Below, one piece after another: positions 8,068 through 15,978 of a DNA stretch of 64,000 nucleotides (position 1 is the stretch's first letter; the number at the start of each line of letters is the position of its first letter). The translations under genes and the position numbers were made by a program. Under the pieces are notes generated by a model. The model saw only the letters and a list, made by a program, of their open reading frames with translations, did no database searches and had not been told where the DNA came from. The DNA is from Pseudomonadota bacterium (GTDB lineage: Bacteria; Pseudomonadota; Alphaproteobacteria; Rhizobiales; Beijerinckiaceae). Location of the stretch: assembly GCA_023450615.1 (NCBI GenBank), contig JAEXGT010000106.1, positions 29,756-93,755 of the forward strand, written 5' to 3'.

Positions 8068-9119
8068 CAGACTGTCTCCGTCACCTTGCGCAGGCGCGGA
8101 GGATTGTCCGGATTGCGGCCGCGCGCCAGGGCAATGGCATTCACGAGAGGATAGAAGCTCTGAATCATGGCGATCGGAGCAAGATAGGGATGCACGTTTT
8201 CGACAGAGGGGAGCATCACGGTCGCAGGCCCTTCGGCGGCTCCTGCCACGACGACGGGAACGCCCTGTTCCTTGAGCTTCATGACGAGATCGTTCACGCC
8301 GCTCAAGGTTTCGTCCTTCTGGCTCAGCACCAGGATCGGGAAATGGTCGCCCGCCAGAGTCCAGGGGCCATGCATCAGCTCGGCGGCGCTCATGGCCTCC
8401 GCATGCACGCCGGACGTTTCCTTCAGCTTGAGAGCAGCTTCCTGCGCAACCGCGAAGCCGACGCCGCGGCCGACGACGAAAAGGTTGTTGGCCTGGGAGA
8501 GTTCGGGAAGCGCCGCCGACCAATCGGCGTCGGCAGCCTTGGCGAGAACGTCCGGCAACGCGTCGAGAGCAGCGAGCAACTCCTTGTCCTGCGACCAATG
8601 CGCGACGAGCTGAAACCCTGCGGCCAGCGCCGCGATGAAGGACTTGGTGGCGGCGACACTCTTCTCCGGTCCCGCGTGAAGCGGCAGCACGACCTCGCAG
8701 GTGGAGGCCAGCGGTGAAGAGGTGTCGTTGACGAGCGCGACGGTCAATGCGCCGTCGTCGCGTCCCGCCTGGGCAAGGTTGAGAATGTCGGGGCTGCGGC
8801 CCGATTGCGAGACGGCGAGGAACAGCGCGTCACGCATGCGCGGGCGGGCTTCATACACCGATGTCACGGATGGGCCGACGGAGGCCGTCACGAGACCGGA
8901 ATGAATCTCGAGCAGATATTTGACGAAAGTGGCTGCGTTATCCGAGCTGCCGCGCGCGCAGGTGACGGCAAAGGGCGGCGGCGATGCGCGCAGGCGCTCG
9001 CCGAGATCACGGCACAGGGCTGCGTTGCTGTCGAGCAGGCGCGCCACGACCTGCGGTGCTTCGCGGGCTTCGCTCAGCATGGCGGTGATCGTGGAAGAAG
9101 TGTTGTCAGGCGTCATCAT
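8067..9119 (-). CDS. SIS-domain aminosugar-phosphate deaminase/isomerase (NagB-II type)
   Basis: A 350-residue protein with two SIS domains, like the isomerase half of GlmS and the AgaS/NagB-II deaminases. Motifs are TCARGSSDNAATFVKYLLE and SQSGRSPDILNLAQ in the first domain, and VGRGVGFAVAQEAALKLKET plus EAMSAAELMHGP in the second. It lacks the glutaminase domain of GlmS. In this operon it most likely converts GlcN-6-P to fructose-6-P and ammonia after NagA, replacing classical NagB. Its start overlaps the gntR end by 14 bp and its stop overlaps the nagA start. Confidence 0.88.
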   Translation of the reverse strand: MMTPDNTSSTITAMLSEAREAPQVVARLLDSNAALCRDLGERLRASPPPFAVTCARGSSDNAATFVKYLLEIHSGLVTASVGPSVTSVYEARPRMRDALFLAVSQSGRSPDILNLAQAGRDDGALTVALVNDTSSPLASTCEVVLPLHAGPEKSVAATKSFIAALAAGFQLVAHWSQDKELLAALDALPDVLAKAADADWSAALPELSQANNLFVVGRGVGFAVAQEAALKLKETSGVHAEAMSAAELMHGPWTLAGDHFPILVLSQKDETLSGVNDLVMKLKEQGVPVVVAGAAEGPATVMLPSVENVHPYLAPIAMIQSFYPLVNAIALARGRNPDNPPRLRKVTETV

Positions 9120-9888
9120 GATGGATCCGCTCGGGCTGGCTGATGGTCAGCTCGGCCACGAAATCATAGGCATCGCCCCGGTAATAGGACGAAGTGAACT
9201 CGACGACTTCGCCCGTTGCCGTGAACGAGCGTCGTTCGATGTAGAGGGCAGGGCTCTGAGGCTGAACGTGGAGCAGGGACGCCTGTTCCTCATTCAGCAG
9301 AACCGCGTGCAGCCGCTGCAGGGCGCGGGTGGGCATGCAGCCCTGTTCGTGCAGTGCCGCATAGAGCGATTGCTTCACCAGGGCCGGGTCGGGGAGGAAG
9401 CGCGAGGGAACAACCGCATGCTCGATGGCCATGGGAATGTCGTTGGCCATGCGCAGGCGATTGACGCGGCTTACCGTCTCTCCGGGCGAGAGGCCCAGAG
9501 CCATCAACTCATCGGGTGAGGCTTGGCCGATGGAGCGGCTTAGCAGAACCGCGGAGGATTGAAGGCCCCGCGCCGACATGTCGTCGGTGAAGCTCGACAG
9601 GCGCGAGAGCGGTTGCTCCAGGCGCATCTGCGGTGCGATGAAGGTGCCCGATCCCCAACGCTGAACGAGCACGCCTTTTTTCACCAGTCCGGTGATCGCC
9701 TTGCGCACGGTGACGCGGGAAATGCCGAGCTGCTTGGCAAGATCGCGCTCGCCGGGAAGTGCGTCGTCTGCTTTCAGCGAGCCTTTGCGGACGGCATCCT
9801 CTATGGATTGCTGAAGCTGCAGATAGAGCGGCGTGGGATTGTCGTCATCCAGCGGAAGGGCGAGGGACGCTGTGGCATGATCGTTCAT
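9106..9888 (-). CDS. GntR-family (HutC/UTRA) transcriptional regulator of amino-sugar use
   Basis: A 260-residue regulator. Residues 20-85 form a winged helix (LYLQLQQSIEDAVRKG, LPGERDLAKQLGISRVTVRK, GSGTFIAPQ). Residues ~95-250 form a UTRA effector domain (SSFTDDMSARGL, VSRVNRLRMANDIPMAIEHA, YIERRSFTATGEVVEFTSSY). The start at 9888 overlaps the badF stop as ATGA; the longer frame to 10188 is only open sequence within badF. It resembles NagR/DasR-type proteins that respond to GlcN-6-P or GlcNAc-6-P, so it probably controls this cluster through the TGGTC-like elements noted here. Confidence 0.9.
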   Translation of the reverse strand: MNDHATASLALPLDDDNPTPLYLQLQQSIEDAVRKGSLKADDALPGERDLAKQLGISRVTVRKAITGLVKKGVLVQRWGSGTFIAPQMRLEQPLSRLSSFTDDMSARGLQSSAVLLSRSIGQASPDELMALGLSPGETVSRVNRLRMANDIPMAIEHAVVPSRFLPDPALVKQSLYAALHEQGCMPTRALQRLHAVLLNEEQASLLHVQPQSPALYIERRSFTATGEVVEFTSSYYRGDAYDFVAELTISQPERIHHDDA

Positions 9889-10766
9889 GGCTGCCTCCGC
9901 GCCGTCGCATTGCGCGCCAGAAGAATGGCGCCGTCCAGGGCATCCGCCTGAGGCTGCACGATGATCTGCTGGATCGGCGGCGGTAACCACGGGCGCAAAG
10001 GCTCCGCCAGGCCGCCGAACAGGCAGATGAAAGGTGCGCCAAGTTCCAGAAGACGTTCGGCAATGCGTGTAGCGCCCGCAGCCGAATCCTCGACAAGCGC
10101 CACAGCCAAAGGATCGTGGCGGCTCGCATATTCGAAGACCAGCGGCGCATGGCTGGCATAGTCGCCCGGGCGGGCGGTGCCGACCCAATCGACGAGAGCC
10201 TCGAGGCTATTGTCGAACTTGGCCAGAAGCGCATCGGAGAGCGGCGTCGCCGGAATGCGCCCGTCATGTGCCCACACGCAGCGGCGCAGAAGCTCGCGCC
10301 CGAGGGCTGCTCCGCTGCCTTCATCGGAAATCTCGAAGCCCCAGCCGCCCACATAGCGGCATTGTCCGCTGCTGCCGCCATATCCGCAGGAGCCCGTGCC
10401 GAGGATCAGGATAGCCCCATCGCCGCCGCCGAAGGCACCGAGCCAGGCGGCGTGGGCATCCGTGTCGATGACAAAGGAAGCAAAGGGGTGGGGACGGGAC
10501 AAAAGCCGCTCGACCGCGCTCGCCTGACCGGCGCCGGCGGCGCCCATGCCCGCATGGATGTTCTTGAGGTCGCTTTCCTGAAGACCCGCCTGCTCAAGAG
10601 CTTCGCGGCAGGCGGTCAGAATGGAATTCCAGACCAGATCGTGATCGAGGCGGATATTCGAAGGACCGCCCGTGCCCTCGCCCAGCATCGTCCCATTCCC
10701 ATCGCGCAACCGCGCACGGCATTTCGTACCGCCGCCGTCGATGCCGATGAAAAGGGATTGGCTCAT
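9885..10766 (-). CDS. BadF/BcrA-type ATPase, probable N-acetylglucosamine kinase
   Basis: A 293-residue ASKHA-fold kinase. It starts MSQSLFIGIDGGGTKCRARL (phosphate 1 loop) and has GPSNIRLD, the phosphate 2-like ILGTGSCGYGG, and FEISDEGSGAALGRELL, as in eukaryotic-type GlcNAc kinases. In this operon it would phosphorylate free GlcNAc (or GlcN/MurNAc) to feed NagA. It is the first gene of the badF-gntR-agaS-nagA operon, and its stop overlaps the gntR start. A candidate operator lies 36 bp upstream. The sugar preference is inferred from family and context. Confidence 0.88.
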   Translation of the reverse strand: MSQSLFIGIDGGGTKCRARLRDGNGTMLGEGTGGPSNIRLDHDLVWNSILTACREALEQAGLQESDLKNIHAGMGAAGAGQASAVERLLSRPHPFASFVIDTDAHAAWLGAFGGGDGAILILGTGSCGYGGSSGQCRYVGGWGFEISDEGSGAALGRELLRRCVWAHDGRIPATPLSDALLAKFDNSLEALVDWVGTARPGDYASHAPLVFEYASRHDPLAVALVEDSAAGATRIAERLLELGAPFICLFGGLAEPLRPWLPPPIQQIIVQPQADALDGAILLARNATARRQP

Positions 10767-10801
10767 GGAGACAAGAAATTCTCAAAGGAAGTGGAATACC
10801 A

Positions 10802-10820
10802 GACCGGTATAATGCCACTT
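10802..10820 (-). promoter_or_regulatory. candidate GntR/UTRA operator upstream of badF
   Basis: The 19-mer GACCGGTATAATGCCACTT lies 36 bp upstream of badF. It aligns with the elements at 799-817 and 10966-10984, sharing ACC, TATA and CCA/TCA. Its left part also overlaps a palindrome ATACC-N5-GGTAT (10796-10810). This would be the autoregulatory site of the operon's own GntR protein. Confidence 0.45.
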
Positions 10821-10965
10821 AATATCCAGTTGGGGAAGGGGAGCGGGACAGCCATACCCAGACCTTTCCAACGGGAAGCCAAGGGGACTCCTTGGCAAAA
10901 ATAGCGCAATTCCCGAACTTGAGCTTAAAAGTACCGTTCTTCCCGACATTTAGCGGAGCGGGCGA

Positions 10966-10984
10966 TACCAGTATAAGGTCACTT
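10966..10984 (-). promoter_or_regulatory. second motif copy in the badF-thiQ gap
   Basis: The 19-mer TACCAGTATAAGGTCACTT lies 200 bp upstream of badF and 25 bp past the thiQ stop. It is the third good copy of the shared motif. A distal operator for looping is possible. The rest of the 242-bp gap (10767-11008) shows no gene. Confidence 0.35.
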
Positions 10985-11008
10985 GCGTCTTAAGGCCTGG
11001 GCGTGATC

Positions 11009-11710
11009 TCAGGTGTTCGAGACAGCTGCGGCGATCCGAGGGGCAAGGGCTCCTCCGAGGATCGCGGAGGGCACATCCGAGGCGATGACCCTGCCTTCGG
11101 CCACGAACACCATCTGATCGGCGAGATCGGCCACATCCTCGGGCGTGTGAATCGTCATGAGGATCGTGACGGGACGCTTTCTGCGCAGTTCCCCGACGAG
11201 TTGAACCATGTCGCGCCGCAGGCCCGGGTCAAGGCTGCTGAAGGGCTCGTCGAGAAGGATTAAGGGGCGGCCTGAGACGAGCGCGCGCGCCAGCGCCACG
11301 CGCTGCCGCTGGCCGCCCGACATTTCGCCGGGCTTGCGTGCATCGAGGCCTCTCAGGCCAACGGCTTCCAGCATCTCATCGACGAGGAGGCGCTCATCGC
11401 CGGACAGGCGCAGCGACGGGCGAAGCCCCAGAGCCACATTCTGGGCTGCCGTCAGATGGGGAAAGAGGTTGTGATCCTGAAAAACGATGGCCGCGGGGCG
11501 TTTGGCGGGCTCGAGGGGCAAGAGGTTCACCCCATCGAATGTCAGCGTGCCGCTCTCGGGAGCCTCGAAGCCAGCGATCATATGCAGCAAGGTGGTCTTG
11601 CCGCCCCCCGATGGCCCGATGACCGCACAGAGCGCGCCCTTCTCGACCCTCATGGAATAATCGGCCGTGAAGTCCGGCCATGTAAGACGGCAATTTTCAA
11701 TCACCAGCAT
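11009..11710 (-). CDS. thiQ: thiamine ABC transporter ATP-binding protein
   Basis: The ATPase of the thiamine/TPP importer, 233 residues. Walker A is GPSGGGKTT (residues 33-41), the Q-loop is VFQDHNLFPHLT, the ABC signature is MSGGQRQRVALARAL (130-144), and Walker B is ILLDEPFSSLDPG. The start at 11710 (MLVIENCRLTW) is chosen over the longer frame because it gives the standard ThiQ N-terminus and overlaps the thiP end by 14 bp. It is the last gene of thiBPQ. Confidence 0.95.
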   Translation of the reverse strand: MLVIENCRLTWPDFTADYSMRVEKGALCAVIGPSGGGKTTLLHMIAGFEAPESGTLTFDGVNLLPLEPAKRPAAIVFQDHNLFPHLTAAQNVALGLRPSLRLSGDERLLVDEMLEAVGLRGLDARKPGEMSGGQRQRVALARALVSGRPLILLDEPFSSLDPGLRRDMVQLVGELRRKRPVTILMTIHTPEDVADLADQMVFVAEGRVIASDVPSAILGGALAPRIAAAVSNT

Positions 11711-13271
11711 GAGACAAGCGACCTGAGGCGTGAGCGAGAAGAAAAGCGACGAGCACGATGAGAAGGCCGATGGCCGAGGCCTCATCAAGCCGATACACGC
11801 CGAGTCGCTCGAAGAGAAGATAGGGAAGGGTGACGAGCTCCTGCCCGCCGAACAGAGCGATGATGCCGAAATCTCCGAATGAGAGCGCCATGGCCAAGGC
11901 AAAGGCCGAGCCGAAGGGGCGCTTGATCAGCGGCCAATCCATGATTGCGAGCTTGTTCACGCCAGTGATGCCGAGTGATGCGGCAACGCGGCCATAGCGT
12001 TCCTCCGCCGTCAGAAGACGAGGTGCGAGAGAGCGATAGGCGAAGGGGATTGCGGCAAGCCCGTTGATCAACGGCAGAAGAATGAGACCTGCCGCAGCCG
12101 GTTCGACAAAGGGCCGCACGATCAGGAAAAGTCCGGCTGTCAGTGCAAAGGGCGGGACGGCAAGCAGGGTATTGGGAAGGAAGTCATAGAAGGCTGCGAT
12201 GCGCGGCGAACGTAGGACGACGCGCCATCTGCGCGCTGAGGAAGCAAGCGCGAGTGCAAGAGAGCAGGCGATGGTTGCGGCAATGAATGCAATGGTCACG
12301 CTCGTGACGAAGGCTCTCAGAAGATCCGCTTCGACCACATCCAGCATGTATTTCAGGCCGCTCAGCATGCTGAGAGCCAGTGGTGCGATGAAGAGAGTTC
12401 CTGTCACCAGGACAGCAATGTCGAGCGCTTTGAGGCTCTTGTTTTTAGCGTCAGGGCGCGCAACCAGGCCGCGAATGGTGTGTGCCGTCGGCGGCCGCGT
12501 CAACGACCAGTTGAGAATGCCCGTCAGCGCAAGGCAGATCGCGAGCTGGATCAGCGAAAGCCAAGCGGCGCGGCCGAAATCGAGGTCGATCTTGAGCGCT
12601 TCGTAAATCGCGACTTCAAGCGTAGACCGGCTCGGCCCTCCGCCGAGCGCCAGCACGATGGCGAAGCTCTTGAAGCACAGGAGAAACACGAGACCGGCAA
12701 GGCCCGGCAGTTCCGCGCGCAGCACGGGCCAGTCGAGATGGCGGAAGATGTGGGAGGGCTTGAAGCCGAAGGCCGATGCAAGCCGCCATTGCTCGGCCGG
12801 AACGAGATTCAAGGAATCGAGAAGAATACGCGCGACGTATGGCGCATTGAGAAAGACATGAGCGATCAGAATGCCCGGATAGCCGAAGATGCTGAAGCTC
12901 TCCTTCCAACCGAGAAGGGAAAGGGTCTGGGTCAGCCATCCGCTGCGTCCGTAAACAGCGAAGACCGCGAAGACCGCGACGATGGTGGGAATGACCATCG
13001 TCGTGCCGAGAAGTGCCAGCACCATGTCCCGCCCCGGGAACCGGCGGCGGGCCAGAGCCAGAGCCAGGGCCGCGCCGAGCAAGAGGGAGAGGGCGGTGGA
13101 AAGAGTTGCCTGAATGATCGAGAAGGCCAGGACACGCCAGAGATAGGGGCCGATGGAAAGAAGTACCGGCTTTTCTCCACCGACCGTCGCAAGGGCAATG
13201 AAGCCGCCCGCAACCAGGGCTACGATGGCAAAGGCCACGAGGCTTCCGGGCTGGGGCAGCTTCATCGTCAT
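11697..13271 (-). CDS. thiP: thiamine ABC transporter permease
   Basis: A 524-residue fused permease with two BPD-type halves and about twelve membrane segments, the normal ThiP architecture. EAA-like loops are visible as EQWRLASAFGFKPSHIFRHL in the first half and EERYGRVAASLGITGVNKLA in the second. It begins 9 bp after the thiB stop and overlaps thiQ, so the three genes form one riboswitch-controlled unit. Confidence 0.95.
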   Translation of the reverse strand: MTMKLPQPGSLVAFAIVALVAGGFIALATVGGEKPVLLSIGPYLWRVLAFSIIQATLSTALSLLLGAALALALARRRFPGRDMVLALLGTTMVIPTIVAVFAVFAVYGRSGWLTQTLSLLGWKESFSIFGYPGILIAHVFLNAPYVARILLDSLNLVPAEQWRLASAFGFKPSHIFRHLDWPVLRAELPGLAGLVFLLCFKSFAIVLALGGGPSRSTLEVAIYEALKIDLDFGRAAWLSLIQLAICLALTGILNWSLTRPPTAHTIRGLVARPDAKNKSLKALDIAVLVTGTLFIAPLALSMLSGLKYMLDVVEADLLRAFVTSVTIAFIAATIACSLALALASSARRWRVVLRSPRIAAFYDFLPNTLLAVPPFALTAGLFLIVRPFVEPAAAGLILLPLINGLAAIPFAYRSLAPRLLTAEERYGRVAASLGITGVNKLAIMDWPLIKRPFGSAFALAMALSFGDFGIIALFGGQELVTLPYLLFERLGVYRLDEASAIGLLIVLVAFLLAHASGRLSHAGD

Positions 13272-13280
13272 CGCGGTCTG

Positions 13281-14285
13281 TCAGCGCGCAGCGGCGTTGA
13301 GCCAGGTATCGGTGAAGGCGCGGCGGTTCTGCTGCACTTCCTCCGGTGTGAAGAGCAGCGCCTTCTGCGGCTGCACCAGATCCTTGAACGATGCAGGCAG
13401 TCCTGACGCAGGCACCTTGGCGGGCATCATCCAGTTGCCTTCGGGCATAGCGGACTGGAAAGGTTCGCTGAGCACGAAGGCCATGAACTTCTTCGCAAGC
13501 TCGGGCTGCTTCGTGGCGCGGGTCATGCCGGCAAGCTCAACATGCAGGTAATGGCCTTCCGAGAACGCGGCCGCCTTATAGTTGTCCTTCTTCTCGGCTG
13601 CGATGTGATAGGCTGGAGACGTGGTGTAGGACATCACCATGTCCGCCTCGCCCTTCATGAACAGGCCATAGGCTTCCGACCAGCCCTTTGTGAAAGTGAC
13701 GACACGCGGCTTCAGCTGAGTCCAGGCTTCTCCCGCCTTCTCGCCATAGACCTGCTGCATCCACAGCAATAGCCCAAGGCCAGGCGCGCTGGTGCGCGGA
13801 TCCTGCAGCACCACTTTCGGGCCGTTAGGATTTTCGACGAGCTCCTTCAGGCTTTTGGGCGGATTGGGAAGTTTGTTCGCGTCATAGACAAAGGCGTAAT
13901 ACCCCCAGTCGAAGGGGATGAAGGTATCGTCGTTCCAGGCGATCGGAAGAGACAGATCCTTCACATCCACGCCATGCGGCGCAAAGACGTCGAGCTCCTT
14001 GGCCTCCGCTGCGAGATTCATGTCGAGGCCCACGACCAAGTCGGCTTTCGTGCCCGCTCCTTCGAGGCGCAGGCGCCCGACGAGGCTGCCTGCATCTTCT
14101 GCTGTGACCCAGTTGAGGTCACAGCCACAGGTTGCCTCAAAACGCTCCTCGACAATTTTGCCGGGACCGTATTTGCCGGCGAACGAGCCGTAGGTGTAGA
14201 CGGTCAGCACAGGTTTTTCCTGCGCGAGTGCGGCGCTCGTCGCCAGGAAGAGCGAGGCTAAGGTGAAAAGAGATCGGCGTAACAT
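13281..14285 (-). CDS. thiB: thiamine-binding periplasmic protein
   Basis: A 334-residue binding protein with signal peptide MLRRSLFTLASLFLATSAALAQ. It is followed by the ThiB opening KPVLTVYTYGSFAGKYGPG and the family motifs CDLNWVTAEDAGSLVGRL and GLDMNLAAEAK. The start at 14285 is chosen for the signal peptide and an upstream GGGAG; longer frames run through the riboswitch. It delivers thiamine or TPP to ThiPQ. Confidence 0.95.
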   Translation of the reverse strand: MLRRSLFTLASLFLATSAALAQEKPVLTVYTYGSFAGKYGPGKIVEERFEATCGCDLNWVTAEDAGSLVGRLRLEGAGTKADLVVGLDMNLAAEAKELDVFAPHGVDVKDLSLPIAWNDDTFIPFDWGYYAFVYDANKLPNPPKSLKELVENPNGPKVVLQDPRTSAPGLGLLLWMQQVYGEKAGEAWTQLKPRVVTFTKGWSEAYGLFMKGEADMVMSYTTSPAYHIAAEKKDNYKAAAFSEGHYLHVELAGMTRATKQPELAKKFMAFVLSEPFQSAMPEGNWMMPAKVPASGLPASFKDLVQPQKALLFTPEEVQQNRRAFTDTWLNAAAR

Positions 14286-14365
14286 CAAGGTTGCTCCCAT
14301 GCATGATGCAAGCCGGGTTGGCGGCACAACTCGCACGGGGCGCAGCTTTCTCTGCGATGTCGCAT

Positions 14366-14458
14366 GCTCATTCCCTCCGCCGGCATGACCCGGATCAGGT
14401 TCGACGGGTCGGCGGCCTTGCCGCCTCTCAGCCTCGGATGAGGCTCCCCGTGAGACAA
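14366..14458 (-). ncRNA. TPP riboswitch (THI element)
   Basis: Read on the minus strand it has the conserved blocks in order: ACGGGGAGCC, GGCTGAGAGG, a GCGGCAAGGCCGC variable stem, GACCC, then GAACCTGATCCGGGTCATGC and CGGAGGGA. These match the thiamine pyrophosphate aptamer. It lies ~80 nt upstream of thiB, so TPP binding would shut off thiBPQ. Identification is by direct motif reading. Confidence 0.95.
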
Positions 14459-14581
14459 GGCTGGTTCTAGAGCAGATTCCTTTGCAACACAAGGCGCGGC
14501 AGCATCCCCGCGCTTTGGGGCAGTGCCCTTGCGGCAGAGCTAAGATTCTGTTTGGAATAGGTAAATGATGGATTTTCTAGA

Positions 14582-15766
14582 ATGAACCTTCCCCAAACCT
14601 GCGATGTTGCCGTTATCGGGCTCGGTGCCATGGGCTCTGCGGCGCTCTACCAGCTGGCGAAGCGAGGCGTGAAGGCTGTCGGGATCGACCAGTTTTCTCC
14701 GCCTCACGACCAGGGCTCGACCCATGGGGAAACGCGGATTACGCGTCAGGCGATCGGCGAGGGCGCGTTCTATGTGCCGCTCGCGTTGCGCTCCAACGAG
14801 ATCTGGAAGGATCTGGAGGCCGAGACGGGCGAGCGGCTTCTGACGCAGAATGGCTGCCTGATCGTGGAAACGGTGAACCCCGCCTCCAATGGGGTCATCC
14901 GCAATGCCTTTCTGGAGCGCACGCGGAAGGCGGCCTTGGCCTATGATATCCGTCATGAGGTGATTGATGCGGCGGAAATCCGCCGTCGCTATCCGCAATT
15001 CACGCCGCGCGAAGATGAAATCGGCTATTTCGAGCCGGGAGGCGGATACCTCAATCCGGAGCGCTGCGTTGGGGTTCAGCTCGAACGTGCCTGCTCTCAT
15101 GGGGCGATTGCCGCACTCGGAACCCGTGTAACCTCTGTCAAACAGGTGGGCGACGGCGTGCGGATCGTCACGGATCGGGGTGAGCTTTCTGCCGGGCAGG
15201 TCATCGTCTCGGCCGGTTCCTGGGCTCCTTCATTGCTGGGGGAGCCCTTCACGCGGCTTCTCTCGCCGAGCCGCCAGGTCATGCATTGGTTCGAGGTCGA
15301 TCCGGATTATGCGCAGCATTGGGCGACGAGCCCCGTTTTCATCTGGTCGCATGGACCGAGCCCCAATGATTTCTTCTATGGTTTTCCTTCTTTGAGCGGC
15401 AGCAACGCCATCAAGACTGCGGGAGAGCAATACGATGCGTTCGTTGATCCTGATGATATCGAGCGAGCCGTTACCTCTGCCGAATCCGATGCCATGCGTG
15501 ACGATCACCTCTCCGGGCGTGTCCAGGGGCTTCGCCCCCATGCCCTGCGGGCCGTGACCTGCCTTTATACGATGACCTCAGATTCGAATTTTCTGATCGA
15601 CCGTCATCCCGAAAGTGATCGAATTCTCGTCGTGTCCCCCTGCTCGGGGCACGGTTTCAAGCACTCGGCCGCAATTGGTGAAGTGGCGGCTCAATGGGTA
15701 GTCGAGGGGAAAAGCGTGATCGATGTGTCCGTTTTCGCCCTATCCCGATTTGGTGTGAACGCGTGA
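14582..15766 (+). CDS. FAD-dependent N-methyl amino acid oxidase (SolA/monomeric sarcosine oxidase family)
   Basis: A 394-residue DAO-type flavoenzyme oxidising secondary amines such as sarcosine or N-methyl-tryptophan, releasing formaldehyde and H2O2. The Rossmann motif is VAVIGLGAMGSAALYQLAKR (residues 9-28). The substrate-side motif GSTHGETRITRQAIGEG follows. The C-terminal CLYTMTSDSNFLIDRHP places Cys327 where monomeric sarcosine oxidases attach FAD covalently, with CSGHGFKHS after it. It stands alone between the thi region and a histidine kinase. The exact substrate is unknown. Confidence 0.88.
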   Translation: MNLPQTCDVAVIGLGAMGSAALYQLAKRGVKAVGIDQFSPPHDQGSTHGETRITRQAIGEGAFYVPLALRSNEIWKDLEAETGERLLTQNGCLIVETVNPASNGVIRNAFLERTRKAALAYDIRHEVIDAAEIRRRYPQFTPREDEIGYFEPGGGYLNPERCVGVQLERACSHGAIAALGTRVTSVKQVGDGVRIVTDRGELSAGQVIVSAGSWAPSLLGEPFTRLLSPSRQVMHWFEVDPDYAQHWATSPVFIWSHGPSPNDFFYGFPSLSGSNAIKTAGEQYDAFVDPDDIERAVTSAESDAMRDDHLSGRVQGLRPHALRAVTCLYTMTSDSNFLIDRHPESDRILVVSPCSGHGFKHSAAIGEVAAQWVVEGKSVIDVSVFALSRFGVNA

Positions 15767-15978
15767 GAGAGGCCGCATGATGGAAATTCATTTACCAATC
15801 CGTGCGACAATGCGTTCCGGTAATACATACCACTCAAGCTTGGCATCGGCGGCAGGCTTGATGGTTACAGAACATCTCGCCTCAGGCCATGGGCACGAGC
15901 GAAACATTCAGGTGAGACGCATAGGTATAATGCATCAACGGCCATCATGGGCTTTAGAGCATATGGCAGGTTCACGGT

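Noticed and set aside
9889..10188. 100-codon N-terminal extension of the GntR regulator
   Set aside because: It lies within badF and lacks homology; the ATGA-overlap start gives the standard winged-helix N-terminus.
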